Below, one piece after another: positions 9,091-16,392 of a DNA stretch of 64,000 bases. Origin of the DNA: JADJPO01 sp963825645 (GTDB taxonomy: Bacteria; Actinomycetota; Actinomycetes; Actinomycetales; Kineosporiaceae); contig CAWGTT010000005.1 in NCBI GenBank assembly GCA_963825645.1, positions 1 to 64,000 of the forward strand, given 5' to 3'. The notes beneath the pieces were generated by a model. That model was not told the DNA's origin. It was given only the letters and a program-made list of their open reading frames with translations, and did no database searches. The position numbers were made by a program, and so were the translations under genes. Each line of letters opens with the position of its first letter. The first letter of the stretch is position 1.

Positions 9091-10059
9091 TCAGCCAACC
9101 CGGGCCAGGTCGGCGGCGCCCACCAGGCCCGCCTCGGGGCCGAGTCGGGCCGTCACGATCTGCGGCTCCGGCCGGAACCCCCGGCCCGTCAGGGTGCGCC
9201 GGAACGACTCGCGGGCCGGGCGCAGCAGGAGCTCACCAGCCTCGGAGACCCCGCCGCCGATCACGAACATGCCCGGGTCGAGCGCCGCGGCCAGGTTGGC
9301 CAGGCCGATGCCCAACCAGCGCCCCACCTCCTCGAAAAGCTCAATGGCACAGGGGTCGCCGTCCTGGGCCGCCTCGGTGATCAACGGGCCGACCAGGGCC
9401 TCGACGTCCTCACCCACTCGTTCCATCAACGGCACGGTGACCGGTGAACCGGCCCGGGCCAGCTCCCTGGCCTCCCGACCGAGCACGTTGCCCGAGGCGT
9501 ACTGCTCCAGGCAGCCACGGTTACCGCATTCGCAGCGGTGGCCGTCCGGCACCACCACCATGTGCCCGAACTCGCCGGCCATCCCGTGCCGGCCGCGCTG
9601 CACCTGCCCGTCGAAGACCATGCCGCCACCGATGCCGGTGCCCAGCGTGACGCAGACCAGCCGCGTCTCCCCCCGGCCGGCGCCGAAGCGCCACTCCGCC
9701 CAGGCCGCGGCGTTCGCGTCGTTCTCCACTACCACCGGCATGCGGAGCGCCTCGGTGATCTCGGCGCGCAGCGGCTCGTTGCGCCAGGCCAGGTGCGGTG
9801 CGAAGAGCACCGTGGACCGGTCGACGTCGACGAACCCTGCCGCGCCGATCCCCACGGCAGCGACGTCGTGGTGGCTTCGCAGGACCTCGACGACCTCGAC
9901 GATGGTGGCCTCAACCGCCTTCGCATCCCGCGACGGGGTGATCCGACGCTGGCGGGCCAGTACGCGTCCCATCGGGTCGACAACCCCCGCGGCCACCTTG
10001 GTCCCACCGATGTCGACGCCTACGGTCAGCCGTCGCGCAACGGTGGACGAGGCGGTCAT
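9091..10059 (-). CDS. glk: ROK family glucokinase (copy 1)
   Basis: This is an ATP-dependent sugar kinase of the ROK family, probably a glucokinase feeding glycolysis. The N-terminal phosphate-binding motif VGVDIGGTKVAAG, the catalytic ENDANAAAWAEWRFG, LGTGIGGG, and the zinc-binding CxCGxxGCxE (CECGNRGCLEQYASG) are all intact. At 322 residues it has the usual length. Its start overlaps the stop of the second ROK gene by 4 bp (ATGA), so the two are translationally coupled. It is clearly paralogous to that neighbour across its full length. Actinobacterial ROK glucokinases also serve in glucose repression; no DNA-binding domain is present here. Confidence 0.9.
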   Translation of the reverse strand: MTASSTVARRLTVGVDIGGTKVAAGVVDPMGRVLARQRRITPSRDAKAVEATIVEVVEVLRSHHDVAAVGIGAAGFVDVDRSTVLFAPHLAWRNEPLRAEITEALRMPVVVENDANAAAWAEWRFGAGRGETRLVCVTLGTGIGGGMVFDGQVQRGRHGMAGEFGHMVVVPDGHRCECGNRGCLEQYASGNVLGREARELARAGSPVTVPLMERVGEDVEALVGPLITEAAQDGDPCAIELFEEVGRWLGIGLANLAAALDPGMFVIGGGVSEAGELLLRPARESFRRTLTGRGFRPEPQIVTARLGPEAGLVGAADLARVG

Positions 10060-11012
10060 CTCGTCCTGGCTAAGTCCGCGGCGCCGACCATGCCGGCGTC
10101 GTTGCCCAGCTCAGCGGCCACGATGCGCAGATGCGGGCGATACGCGCTGGCGGGCAGGACCGCGTCGAAGACCTCCCGGGCCGGGTCGAGCAGCAGGTCA
10201 CCCGCCTCGCAGACGCCACCGCCGACCACCACCACCGCCGGGTCGAGCACGTTGGCCAGGTCGGCGATCCCTTCACCGAGCCAGCGGCCGAGTGAGGCGA
10301 GCAGTGTTCGGGCGGCCGGGTCTGCCTCACGAGCGGCCCGGGTGACCATCCGTCCGTCGATGGACTCGACCCGACCGCCCGCCAGCTCGAGCAGCCTGGC
10401 GGCCTGGCGGGGTTGGCTGTGGGCGAAGGCCTGCGCCTCGCGCACCAGGGCGCGTCCGGAGGAGTACTGCTCCCAGCAGCCGAGGTTGCCGCACCCGCAG
10501 GGCAGCCCTCCGGGGACCATCCGAACGTGCCCCAGCTCTGCGGCGCCGCCGAAGGCGCCGCGCAGCAACCGGCCCTCGAGCACGATGCCACCTCCGAGCC
10601 CGGTCCCCACGGTCACCATCACCACATCGGGAACCCCTCGGCCCGCGCCGAACCGGTGCTCCGCCCAGGCCGCCGCGTTCGCGTCGTTCTCGACCACGAC
10701 CGGCAGGCCGACCCGGTGACTGATCACCTTGCGCAGCGGCCGATCACGCAGCGGCAGGTTGGGGGCGAAGCGCAGGATCGATCGGCCGGCGTCGACGAAC
10801 CCGGCGACCGCCAGGCCGACGGCGCCGACCCGGTTGCGGCTCATCAGCTGACGGACCGCCGAGCAGATGCTGGTCTCCACCGCCTCAGCGCCTGGCTCGC
10901 CATCCCCGGCGGGTGTGGCCAGCTGCACATGGTCGTGGACGGCACCCCCCTGGTCCACCACCGCAGCAGCGATCTTGGTCCCACCGACGTCGACACCGAT
11001 CGTCAGGTCCAC
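10056..11012 (-). CDS. ROK family glucokinase (copy 2, tandem paralogue)
   Basis: This 318-residue ROK kinase has the same complete motif set as its neighbour: IGVDVGGTKIAAAVV, ENDANAAAWAEHRFG, VGTGLGGG and CGCGNLGCWEQYSSG. It lacks a helix-turn-helix, so it is an enzyme rather than a NagC-type repressor. GTG at 11012 starts directly at the first beta strand, with GAGG upstream. The two copies differ in length of the N-terminus and in loops, so they may differ in sugar preference (glucose, mannose, N-acetyl sugars), which cannot be read here. It lies downstream of the Cys-motif protein and the ArsA-like gene in one minus-strand run. Confidence 0.88.
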   Translation of the reverse strand: MDLTIGVDVGGTKIAAAVVDQGGAVHDHVQLATPAGDGEPGAEAVETSICSAVRQLMSRNRVGAVGLAVAGFVDAGRSILRFAPNLPLRDRPLRKVISHRVGLPVVVENDANAAAWAEHRFGAGRGVPDVVMVTVGTGLGGGIVLEGRLLRGAFGGAAELGHVRMVPGGLPCGCGNLGCWEQYSSGRALVREAQAFAHSQPRQAARLLELAGGRVESIDGRMVTRAAREADPAARTLLASLGRWLGEGIADLANVLDPAVVVVGGGVCEAGDLLLDPAREVFDAVLPASAYRPHLRIVAAELGNDAGMVGAADLARTR

Positions 11013-11025
11013 TGCTCACACCGCC

Positions 11026-11385
11026 TCAAGGCTCGATCTCGATTCGTTCGATCCGAGCCGTCGCCGGCGACGCCTGCGACGGTCCCCGGGCCGCTGGGCC
11101 GGGAGCGGGACCCGAACGGGCGGACGGCGCCTGCCCACTCGGTGACAGCAGGGCGCGCAGCGCCAGAGCGAGTTGGTCTACCGCCATGGTCAGGTGCTCG
11201 ACCGCCTCGGGCCTGACCTGACGCAGCACGGACAGTCCCTGGCAGATCGGGCAGGCCCGGCACTCCGCCGTATGCCCGGCCGACTCCGTCGCGGCACTCA
11301 CCGCCTCGGCCATCCAGGCGTGCTCGGCCGAGGCCTCCCGGAGCGCCTCGACGAGGTCGGCGAGCTCCTCGGACAGCTCGCTCAC
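11026..11385 (-). CDS. conserved hypothetical protein with CxxCPxCxG motif
   Basis: This is a protein of about 119 residues. An N-terminal helical region (SELSEELADLVEALREAS) precedes a short Cys cluster, ECRACPICQG, which could bind one zinc together with a nearby His. A second helix (VEHLTMAVDQLALALRALL) and a Pro/Ala-rich tail follow. No domain is recognised. It sits 10 bp downstream of the ArsA-like gene and 13 bp upstream of ROK copy 2, so it belongs to that operon. GTG at 11385 is the start that fits the spacing; the ribosome binding site is weak. Confidence 0.65.
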   Translation of the reverse strand: MSELSEELADLVEALREASAEHAWMAEAVSAATESAGHTAECRACPICQGLSVLRQVRPEAVEHLTMAVDQLALALRALLSPSGQAPSARSGPAPGPAARGPSQASPATARIERIEIEP

Positions 11386-11395
11386 GACTGCCCGC

Positions 11396-12376
11396 TCACG
11401 ACGTCGGCCACAGGTCGGGGTCGGGCTCGAAACGCACCTGGAGCTCGGCGTCGGCCCCCTCGGCGCCCACCAGAGCGGCACCGACCACCCGGCAACGGCG
11501 CAGCACGCTGGGCAGCGCGATCACGGCCGGAGCGGCCTGCCCGGCCGAGGCGTCCAGCACCAGGTCGTCATCGATGAGGTGAAGCTCGACCTCCGCGCGG
11601 CGCGCCAGGGGAAGCCGCAGGCTCAGCAGGTAGCCGGAGCCGTCCGGCTCCAGCCTCCGGGGCTGCGGAACGACGGGCAGTGCGAGCAGAGCGTCCGCGT
11701 CGGCCGGCGGGCGAGGTTCGTCGTCCAGGAGGTCCACCCACTCGACCCATTCGACCCGGCAGCCGTACGCGGACAGCCAGGGCAGCCATCGGCGGCCACG
11801 AGTCCGGCCGCGGGCGTCCGGTTCGACGACAAGGCGCACCGACGTCTCCGGGGCCTCGAGCAGGTTCTGGACAGCGGCCAGCCGCCCACGCAGCCGGTCG
11901 ACCGACTCGGTGACCGGGTCAGCGGGCAGGCTCATCGCCCGCTGCACGCGCCGACCGACCGGGAGCAGGTGGTCCAGGCACGCGCGAACCCCGCACGGGG
12001 CCGCGAGCAGTCGAGCGGCCGCGTCGACGGACCCGAGGTCGGCCACCACCAGGTCCGCCGGACCGCGTGTGGCTCGCTCGGGCAGGGCCAGCCAGCGGAT
12101 GACCTCGGTCAGCCCCGGAACGGCGGCGAGCAGGAGCGACGGCACCGGATCCATGCCGAGCTGATCCGCAACTGCGGTGAGGTCCAGCTCAGGTCCGTCG
12201 GCCCGCACCACCGACAGGCCGGGTTCGTCGGGACGCAGACCCTCGGCGTCCGCCAGCGCCTCCCCGCCCGACAGCAGCGTCGTTTTCACGCCGCGTCGAG
12301 CGGCCTGGACGGCGGTCGCCGCTGCCGGCGAGGAGGCGCCGGCGCCCGTCGTGCCGGTGACCAGAAGCAAGCGCAA
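11396..12376 (-). CDS. ArsA/GET3-like ATPase-family protein with degenerate P-loop
   Basis: This 326-residue protein has the beginning of an ArsA/Get3/MinD-type deviant Walker fold. The P-loop position reads TGTTGAGASSPAAATA, however, where the family has GKGGxGKST, so both signature lysines are missing. The second strand (KTTLLSGGE) and LVVADLGS in place of the switch aspartate region are recognisable. The C-terminal part has a beta-rich ArsA_HSP20-like look (GSGYLLSLRLP, VELHLIDDDLVLDA, VIALPSVLRRCRV). ATP hydrolysis is therefore doubtful. It is flanked by the SRPBCC gene (3 bp apart) and the CxxCPxCxG gene. A partner or scaffold role is inference. Confidence 0.7.
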   Translation of the reverse strand: MRLLLVTGTTGAGASSPAAATAVQAARRGVKTTLLSGGEALADAEGLRPDEPGLSVVRADGPELDLTAVADQLGMDPVPSLLLAAVPGLTEVIRWLALPERATRGPADLVVADLGSVDAAARLLAAPCGVRACLDHLLPVGRRVQRAMSLPADPVTESVDRLRGRLAAVQNLLEAPETSVRLVVEPDARGRTRGRRWLPWLSAYGCRVEWVEWVDLLDDEPRPPADADALLALPVVPQPRRLEPDGSGYLLSLRLPLARRAEVELHLIDDDLVLDASAGQAAPAVIALPSVLRRCRVVGAALVGAEGADAELQVRFEPDPDLWPTS

Positions 12377-12379
12377 GGG

Positions 12380-12823
12380 CTATCCCTCGGCGCGCTTCTT
12401 GAGCTCGTTGAGCGCGGTGTCGATGATCGTCTTCTCCGCCTTGCGCCGCAACATGCCGAGCATCGGCATCCGCACCTCCACCGCCAACTGGTAGGTGACC
12501 TCGGTGCCGCCGGTGACCGCCCTCAGGCGGTAGGCGCCGTCCATGGCCTTGAGCATGGTGGCCTCGACCAAGGTCCAGGAGACGGTTCCGGTGCCCTCCT
12601 CGGTCACATCCCAGGTGTAGGACAGGGTGTAGCTGTCCTTGATCGCCCCGGCATCCAGGGTGAACGCGACCTCGATGGCCCACCCGTTCTCGTCCTCGGC
12701 GATGACCTGCGCCTGGCGCACAGCGCCGGTCCACTCCGGGTAGCTCTCGAAGTCGGCGATCACGTCGAGCACCTCGGCCGGGTCGGCGGCCACGGTGATG
12801 CGCGACTCGGTGCGGTCGGCCAT
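12380..12823 (-). CDS. SRPBCC family (polyketide cyclase/Coq10-like) protein
   Basis: This 147-residue START-like hydrophobic-ligand-binding protein is similar in place and sequence style to M. tuberculosis TB16.3 (Rv2185c). Features are the N-terminal strand ESRITVAADPAEVLDVIADF, followed by YPEWTGAVRQ and a C-terminal long helix (KAEKTIIDTALNELKKR) closing the cavity. ATG at 12823 has GAGAGG 7 nt upstream; an in-frame GTG two codons earlier is less likely. It is the first gene of a minus-strand run through the ArsA-like protein, Cys protein, two ROK kinases and the EEP protein. The ligand is unknown. Confidence 0.85.
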   Translation of the reverse strand: MADRTESRITVAADPAEVLDVIADFESYPEWTGAVRQAQVIAEDENGWAIEVAFTLDAGAIKDSYTLSYTWDVTEEGTGTVSWTLVEATMLKAMDGAYRLRAVTGGTEVTYQLAVEVRMPMLGMLRRKAEKTIIDTALNELKKRAEG

Positions 12824-12931
12824 CCTCACGCCTCTCTCGTACCGACGCCGGCGTGACGTGATGCAGACCGGCTCAGCGCGTCAGGCTACCCGGGTCGGGG
12901 CGACTACCGCATCGGCGGACGTCAACCTCGG

Positions 12932-13348
12932 TCACAACAGCAGCCCGGCCACCCAGAACACCACGAGCACCAGGACAAGGACCACTCCGATCCCCGCCGC
13001 GGCCGCGGCGGCCCGGGTCGCCACGGGTGGGGCCCCGTTGCGAAGCCAGGGCAGCCCACGGTCCCCGCACTCGCCGGCCGCCAGCTCGGCGACGAGGTCG
13101 GACAGCACCTGGTCGCTGACCTCGCCTCCCACCACCGACGGAGCCGGCGCCACGCCTCGCGCAGCCGGCGCCTCGCCTCGCTCGGGCTCACCGCGATCGG
13201 AAGGAGCCCTGCTCCGCTCCGGTCGGCCGTCCTCGGGCTCGACGAGCGGGCTGTGGCAGAGCGTGCACCAAGAGACCCCCGCGGGGATCCGCGACCGGCA
13301 CCGACGACAGCGGCCGCCCTCCGGGACGGGCATGGACTCAGCGCTCAC
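12932..13348 (-). CDS. zinc-ribbon protein with C-terminal membrane anchor
   Basis: This is a 138-residue protein. Two CxxC knuckles (CRRC and CTLC, about residues 14-31) form an N-terminal zinc ribbon. A charged Pro/Ala/Glu-rich linker follows, then a single strongly hydrophobic C-terminal segment (VVLVLVLVVFWVAGLLL). The topology is therefore a cytoplasmic zinc ribbon tethered by a tail anchor. GTG at 13348 is the predicted start, without a clear Shine-Dalgarno. No function is assigned. It lies 108 bp downstream of no same-strand gene and is divergent from the GAF protein. Confidence 0.65.
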   Translation of the reverse strand: MSAESMPVPEGGRCRRCRSRIPAGVSWCTLCHSPLVEPEDGRPERSRAPSDRGEPERGEAPAARGVAPAPSVVGGEVSDQVLSDLVAELAAGECGDRGLPWLRNGAPPVATRAAAAAAGIGVVLVLVLVVFWVAGLLL

Positions 13349-13667
13349 GAGAACTCGATCGGCCGTCCTGGCCCGACGATTGAGCGCCCCGCCCCAGCGG
13401 GTGCCACGCGTCAGTGCCGCCCAGCACCCTCAGCGATCGCGGCCCCACCAGGTGCCCGGCCCCGGTGTAGCCCCGGTGTAGCCCCGGTGTGGCTCTGGTG
13501 CCGCGTAGCCGTCTGCTCGGTTCGGCCGCGGCCCGGTGGCTGAGCGGGCCGGCCGGAGGCAGAAACCGGCCGTGTTCAGTGCAATGATGCATGGTGGCCG
13601 ACGCCGGGGGCAGGCAGGACTCTATCGACCGCGAACGCCAGCCTGGCGGGGAAGGAAGTCCTGAGGG
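13349..13667. other. 319-bp divergent intergenic region with 11-bp tandem repeats
   Basis: No coding sequence or RNA gene is supported here. Short frames on both strands are GC-driven and have no recognisable protein. The notable content is three head-to-tail copies of GCCCCGGTGTA (13459-13491, the last ending in G), followed by a decayed copy. Close to the GAF gene lie GAAGGA and a G-rich stretch that probably contains its ribosome binding site. Promoters for both flanking genes must lie here, but none is convincing by eye. Confidence 0.6.
13459..13491. repeat. 3 x 11-bp tandem repeat
   Basis: Three consecutive copies of GCCCCGGTGTA, the third differing only in its last base, lie in the divergent intergenic region. 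A related GCTCTGGTGCC follows. The 11-bp period is about one helical turn, so each copy presents the same face of the DNA. Confidence 0.8.
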
Positions 13668-16343
13668 GTGGCACGTCTGCTCGTCGTTTCTCGGTCTATG
13701 GCGCTGGCCATGCGCCTGGCCGATGTCCACGAGGTCATCGAGCACCCTGTGGAGGCGATAGACCAGCTCACCCCACCCTCAGACATCGACGTGGTAGTCC
13801 TCGATGTCGGCGAACCGACGACGGCGATCCATGCTCTGGACCAGCTGCGTGCCGATGGCGACACCACACCGGTGCTGATCGTCTCCGGCTACCAGCCTGC
13901 ATGGGCGGGCCTGGTATCCGTCGATATACCGGGGGTGATGGTCGTCCCCCTGCCGATCACCCGGGCCGCCCTGCTCGAGGGTGTCGCGGAGCTGGCTCGG
14001 ATGCAGCTGCGTCCGGACACCGCGCCGGCCGGTGGATTCGAGGTGTCGCAGGCCCCCGAGCCCATGGGTTGGCAAGCGCCACCGGGCCTGCTCATGACGC
14101 CGTCGGATGAGGTGTACGAGCCGGGTCGGCCGGACGACGAGGTCGCTTGGCCGCCACCGAGCAGTGAGGAGACGGCGGACCGCCCAGACGACGTCGCGCA
14201 GTGGCCGGATCACCACGACGGCGAGGTCGATGGCCCCGACGACCAACCAGTTCTCGACGCACCGATCCGCGACGACGGCGCCTACCCGGCCGAGCCGGTC
14301 AGCGACGAACCCGAGGAGCCCATGGTGCAGGTCGAGGAGCCCATGGTGCAGGCCGAGGAGCCCATGGTGCAGGCCGAGGAGCCCATGGTGCAGGTTGAGG
14401 AGCCCATGGTGCAGGTCGGGGAGACCGAGAATCAGGTCGAGGAGACCAACGGTATCGACGACGTGGACGACGGCGAACCTGCCGCGGAACCCGCGAGTCC
14501 TGAGTGGGATGAGCTGATCACACCCGCCCGCCCCGCGGGCGACGGCGCGGGCGGGGCGTGGAGCCCGCCGTGGATGCGTCGCGGCGGGTCGCGCGGACCG
14601 ATTCTCCATGCCCGCGAGCACGCTCGCGGTGACGCTGACGCGAGGGACCACTGGTCGCTGGACCCGGCTCCGGACCCCGGCTCGGCCTCGCTCCAGCCGC
14701 CACCGCTGCCCGTCCCGACACCACCGTCGCTGTCCGTCGGCGGCGACGAGCCAGCGGTCCAGCCGCCGCCGCTGCCCAGCCGCCCGGTCGCCGAGCCGCC
14801 ACCGCTGCCCAGCGGCCCGGTCGCCGAGCCGCCGCCGCTGCCGCTGCCGGAGGTGACCGCGCTGCCACCTGCCCTTCCGCAGCCGCCACCGCTACCGCCG
14901 ACGGCCGACCCCAGCATCGACGCGCCGACCTCCGATGAGCCCGCCCCGCCTGCTCTGGGCAGCACGGACACGCGATCGCTGATCCTGCCCTACCCGTCGC
15001 CGGGCGGCGTCCGGCTCGGTGAGCCCAGCGCGTGGGCGGGCCAGCACTTCGACTGGTGGCAGACCGAGCGGACCATGCCGGTGGACCCGATGGACGAGGT
15101 GGCTCCCGAGAACGAGACACCAGACCCCGCATCCGACGCGTGGCGTGAGGCCGGCGCCGACGATGTCGCGACCATCGGTGAAGAGCAGGGCCAACCGGAT
15201 CACCCGCACGACTCGGACGACTCAGACGACTCAGACGACTCGGACGACTCGGTCTCCGAGACCGAGAGCGCTGGGCCGTTGGAGATCTCCGAGCCTGTCG
15301 CGCCGACCGAGTCCGATTCGATCGTCCGTCCCGATGTCCTCGTTCCCCATGCCTTCGCCCCTCATGCCTCCGCGCCCGATGCCTCCGCGCCTGATGCCTC
15401 CGCGCCTGATGCCTCCGCGCCTGATGCCTCCGCGCAGGACGATGCTGGGCAGGACGACGGTGACGAGGGACGCGAGGAACCGTGGTGGTCGGCGGACGCC
15501 GACGCCATGACCGCGGCGGCCGAGGAGGAGAACGATCCGGCGCCCGACGTCACGCCCACCGGCGAACCGGCCGTCGCGGCCTGGAGGGCGGTGGACGAGC
15601 AGGAGGACCTCGGCGCACCGGTCGATGAGGTCGTCGAGCCCGTCGCGCCTCACCCGCGCCTGACCGATGCCCCGTTGCAGGGCAGTGTTGGCCGCAGTGA
15701 CACCTCTGGTCAGCCGATCGAGCTCGGGCTGCATCACGAGATGGGCGACGTGGGCCGCGACGAGCGGGGCCAGGACGAGGTCGCTCCTCGGATGGGCACC
15801 GGCGCCGATGACGTCCCGCAGGCCCTGAGTGTGGCCGACCTGGTCGAGTGCGTCTGCGAGCGCGTCGGGGAGCTGTTCGGGGTCTCCGACACGGCCCAGC
15901 TGCTGGCCGACGAGATCGTCGAGATCGCCGACGCCGACGCCGCGGCGGTGCTGGTTCCGGACGGCGGGCTCTGGCGGGTCAGTGGTGGCGTCGGCCTGCG
16001 GCCACCGGAACGGCGCTTGGTGCTGGACGCGGGACATTGGCTGGTCTCCGAGATCGCCGTCGGAGGGCGAGCCCTCCTCGTCGAGGATACCGACATCGTC
16101 CGTCCGAAGCTGGCGGGTGCGCCGCTGGCCGCCTGGCGACACCTGCTGGCCATTCCGATCCCCGAGGTCCGGTCCGCGGTGGTACTGGCGCGCGGATACC
16201 AGGCCGGCGCGTTCAGCGAGCGGGACCTGGCCGCCGTCGTCGAGCCGGTGCGGCGCAGCGTGTCTTTGATGCGCACCGCCCTTCAGACCCGGCAGCTGGC
16301 ACGGCTGCTGGCTCCGCTCCGGGATACAGATCCGTCGCACTGA
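13668..16343 (+). CDS. pseudo-receiver / repeat-rich linker / GAF domain protein
   Basis: This 891-residue signalling-type protein has three parts. Residues 1 to about 115 resemble a response-regulator receiver (VVVLDVGEP with a candidate Asp, VLIVSG, PLPIT), but the paired N-terminal acidic residues and the conserved Lys are absent, so it is a pseudo-receiver. Residues about 120-715 are low complexity: five EEPMVQ(V/A) repeats, PPPLP segments, a (DDS) run and ASAPD repeats. Residues about 720-885 form a GAF domain beginning VADLVECVCERVGELFG. There is no catalytic output domain. GTG at 13668 is used, with GAAGGA and GAGGGG upstream. It lies 49 bp before the histidine kinase gene and may feed that system; this is inference. 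Confidence 0.75.
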   Translation: MARLLVVSRSMALAMRLADVHEVIEHPVEAIDQLTPPSDIDVVVLDVGEPTTAIHALDQLRADGDTTPVLIVSGYQPAWAGLVSVDIPGVMVVPLPITRAALLEGVAELARMQLRPDTAPAGGFEVSQAPEPMGWQAPPGLLMTPSDEVYEPGRPDDEVAWPPPSSEETADRPDDVAQWPDHHDGEVDGPDDQPVLDAPIRDDGAYPAEPVSDEPEEPMVQVEEPMVQAEEPMVQAEEPMVQVEEPMVQVGETENQVEETNGIDDVDDGEPAAEPASPEWDELITPARPAGDGAGGAWSPPWMRRGGSRGPILHAREHARGDADARDHWSLDPAPDPGSASLQPPPLPVPTPPSLSVGGDEPAVQPPPLPSRPVAEPPPLPSGPVAEPPPLPLPEVTALPPALPQPPPLPPTADPSIDAPTSDEPAPPALGSTDTRSLILPYPSPGGVRLGEPSAWAGQHFDWWQTERTMPVDPMDEVAPENETPDPASDAWREAGADDVATIGEEQGQPDHPHDSDDSDDSDDSDDSVSETESAGPLEISEPVAPTESDSIVRPDVLVPHAFAPHASAPDASAPDASAPDASAPDASAQDDAGQDDGDEGREEPWWSADADAMTAAAEEENDPAPDVTPTGEPAVAAWRAVDEQEDLGAPVDEVVEPVAPHPRLTDAPLQGSVGRSDTSGQPIELGLHHEMGDVGRDERGQDEVAPRMGTGADDVPQALSVADLVECVCERVGELFGVSDTAQLLADEIVEIADADAAAVLVPDGGLWRVSGGVGLRPPERRLVLDAGHWLVSEIAVGGRALLVEDTDIVRPKLAGAPLAAWRHLLAIPIPEVRSAVVLARGYQAGAFSERDLAAVVEPVRRSVSLMRTALQTRQLARLLAPLRDTDPSH
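14313..14417 (+). repeat. 5 x 21-bp in-frame coding repeat (EEPMVQV/A)
   Basis: Five consecutive 21-bp units of the type GAGGAGCCCATGGTGCAGG(T/C)(C/T) encode EEPMVQ followed by V, A, A, V, V. Differences fall in the last two bases of the units only. The period is a multiple of three, so copy-number changes would keep the frame. Confidence 0.95.
15211..15255 (+). repeat. 5 x 9-bp in-frame coding repeat (DSD/DDS)
   Basis: Units of GACTC(G/A)GAC repeat about five times and encode an Asp/Ser run. They lie in the linker of the GAF protein and preserve the frame. Confidence 0.9.
15366..15440 (+). repeat. 5 x 15-bp in-frame coding repeat (ASAPD)
   Basis: Four copies of GCCTCCGCGC(C/C)(T/C)GAT encode ASAPD and a fifth encodes ASAQD. 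A degenerate copy (HAFAP) precedes them. This is the third period (15 bp) within the same gene, again in frame. Confidence 0.95.
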
Positions 16344-16392
16344 GTACTCGTTTCACTCCGCTCTGCTGAACTGATGTGGCAGATTGGCTTCT

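Noticed and set aside
8465..10345. 626-codon plus-strand frame opposite the EEP and ROK genes
   Set aside because: It covers three well-supported minus-strand genes, is Ser/Arg/Pro-rich without motifs, and has no plausible ribosome binding site.
13338..13745. 135-codon minus-strand frame across the GAF gene start
   Set aside because: It overlaps the GAF gene start and the zinc-ribbon gene, has no motif, and is Arg/Pro/Ser-rich.
15366..15440. Repeat array considered as a CRISPR
   Set aside because: Units are 15 bp, contiguous without spacers, and in frame in a coding sequence.
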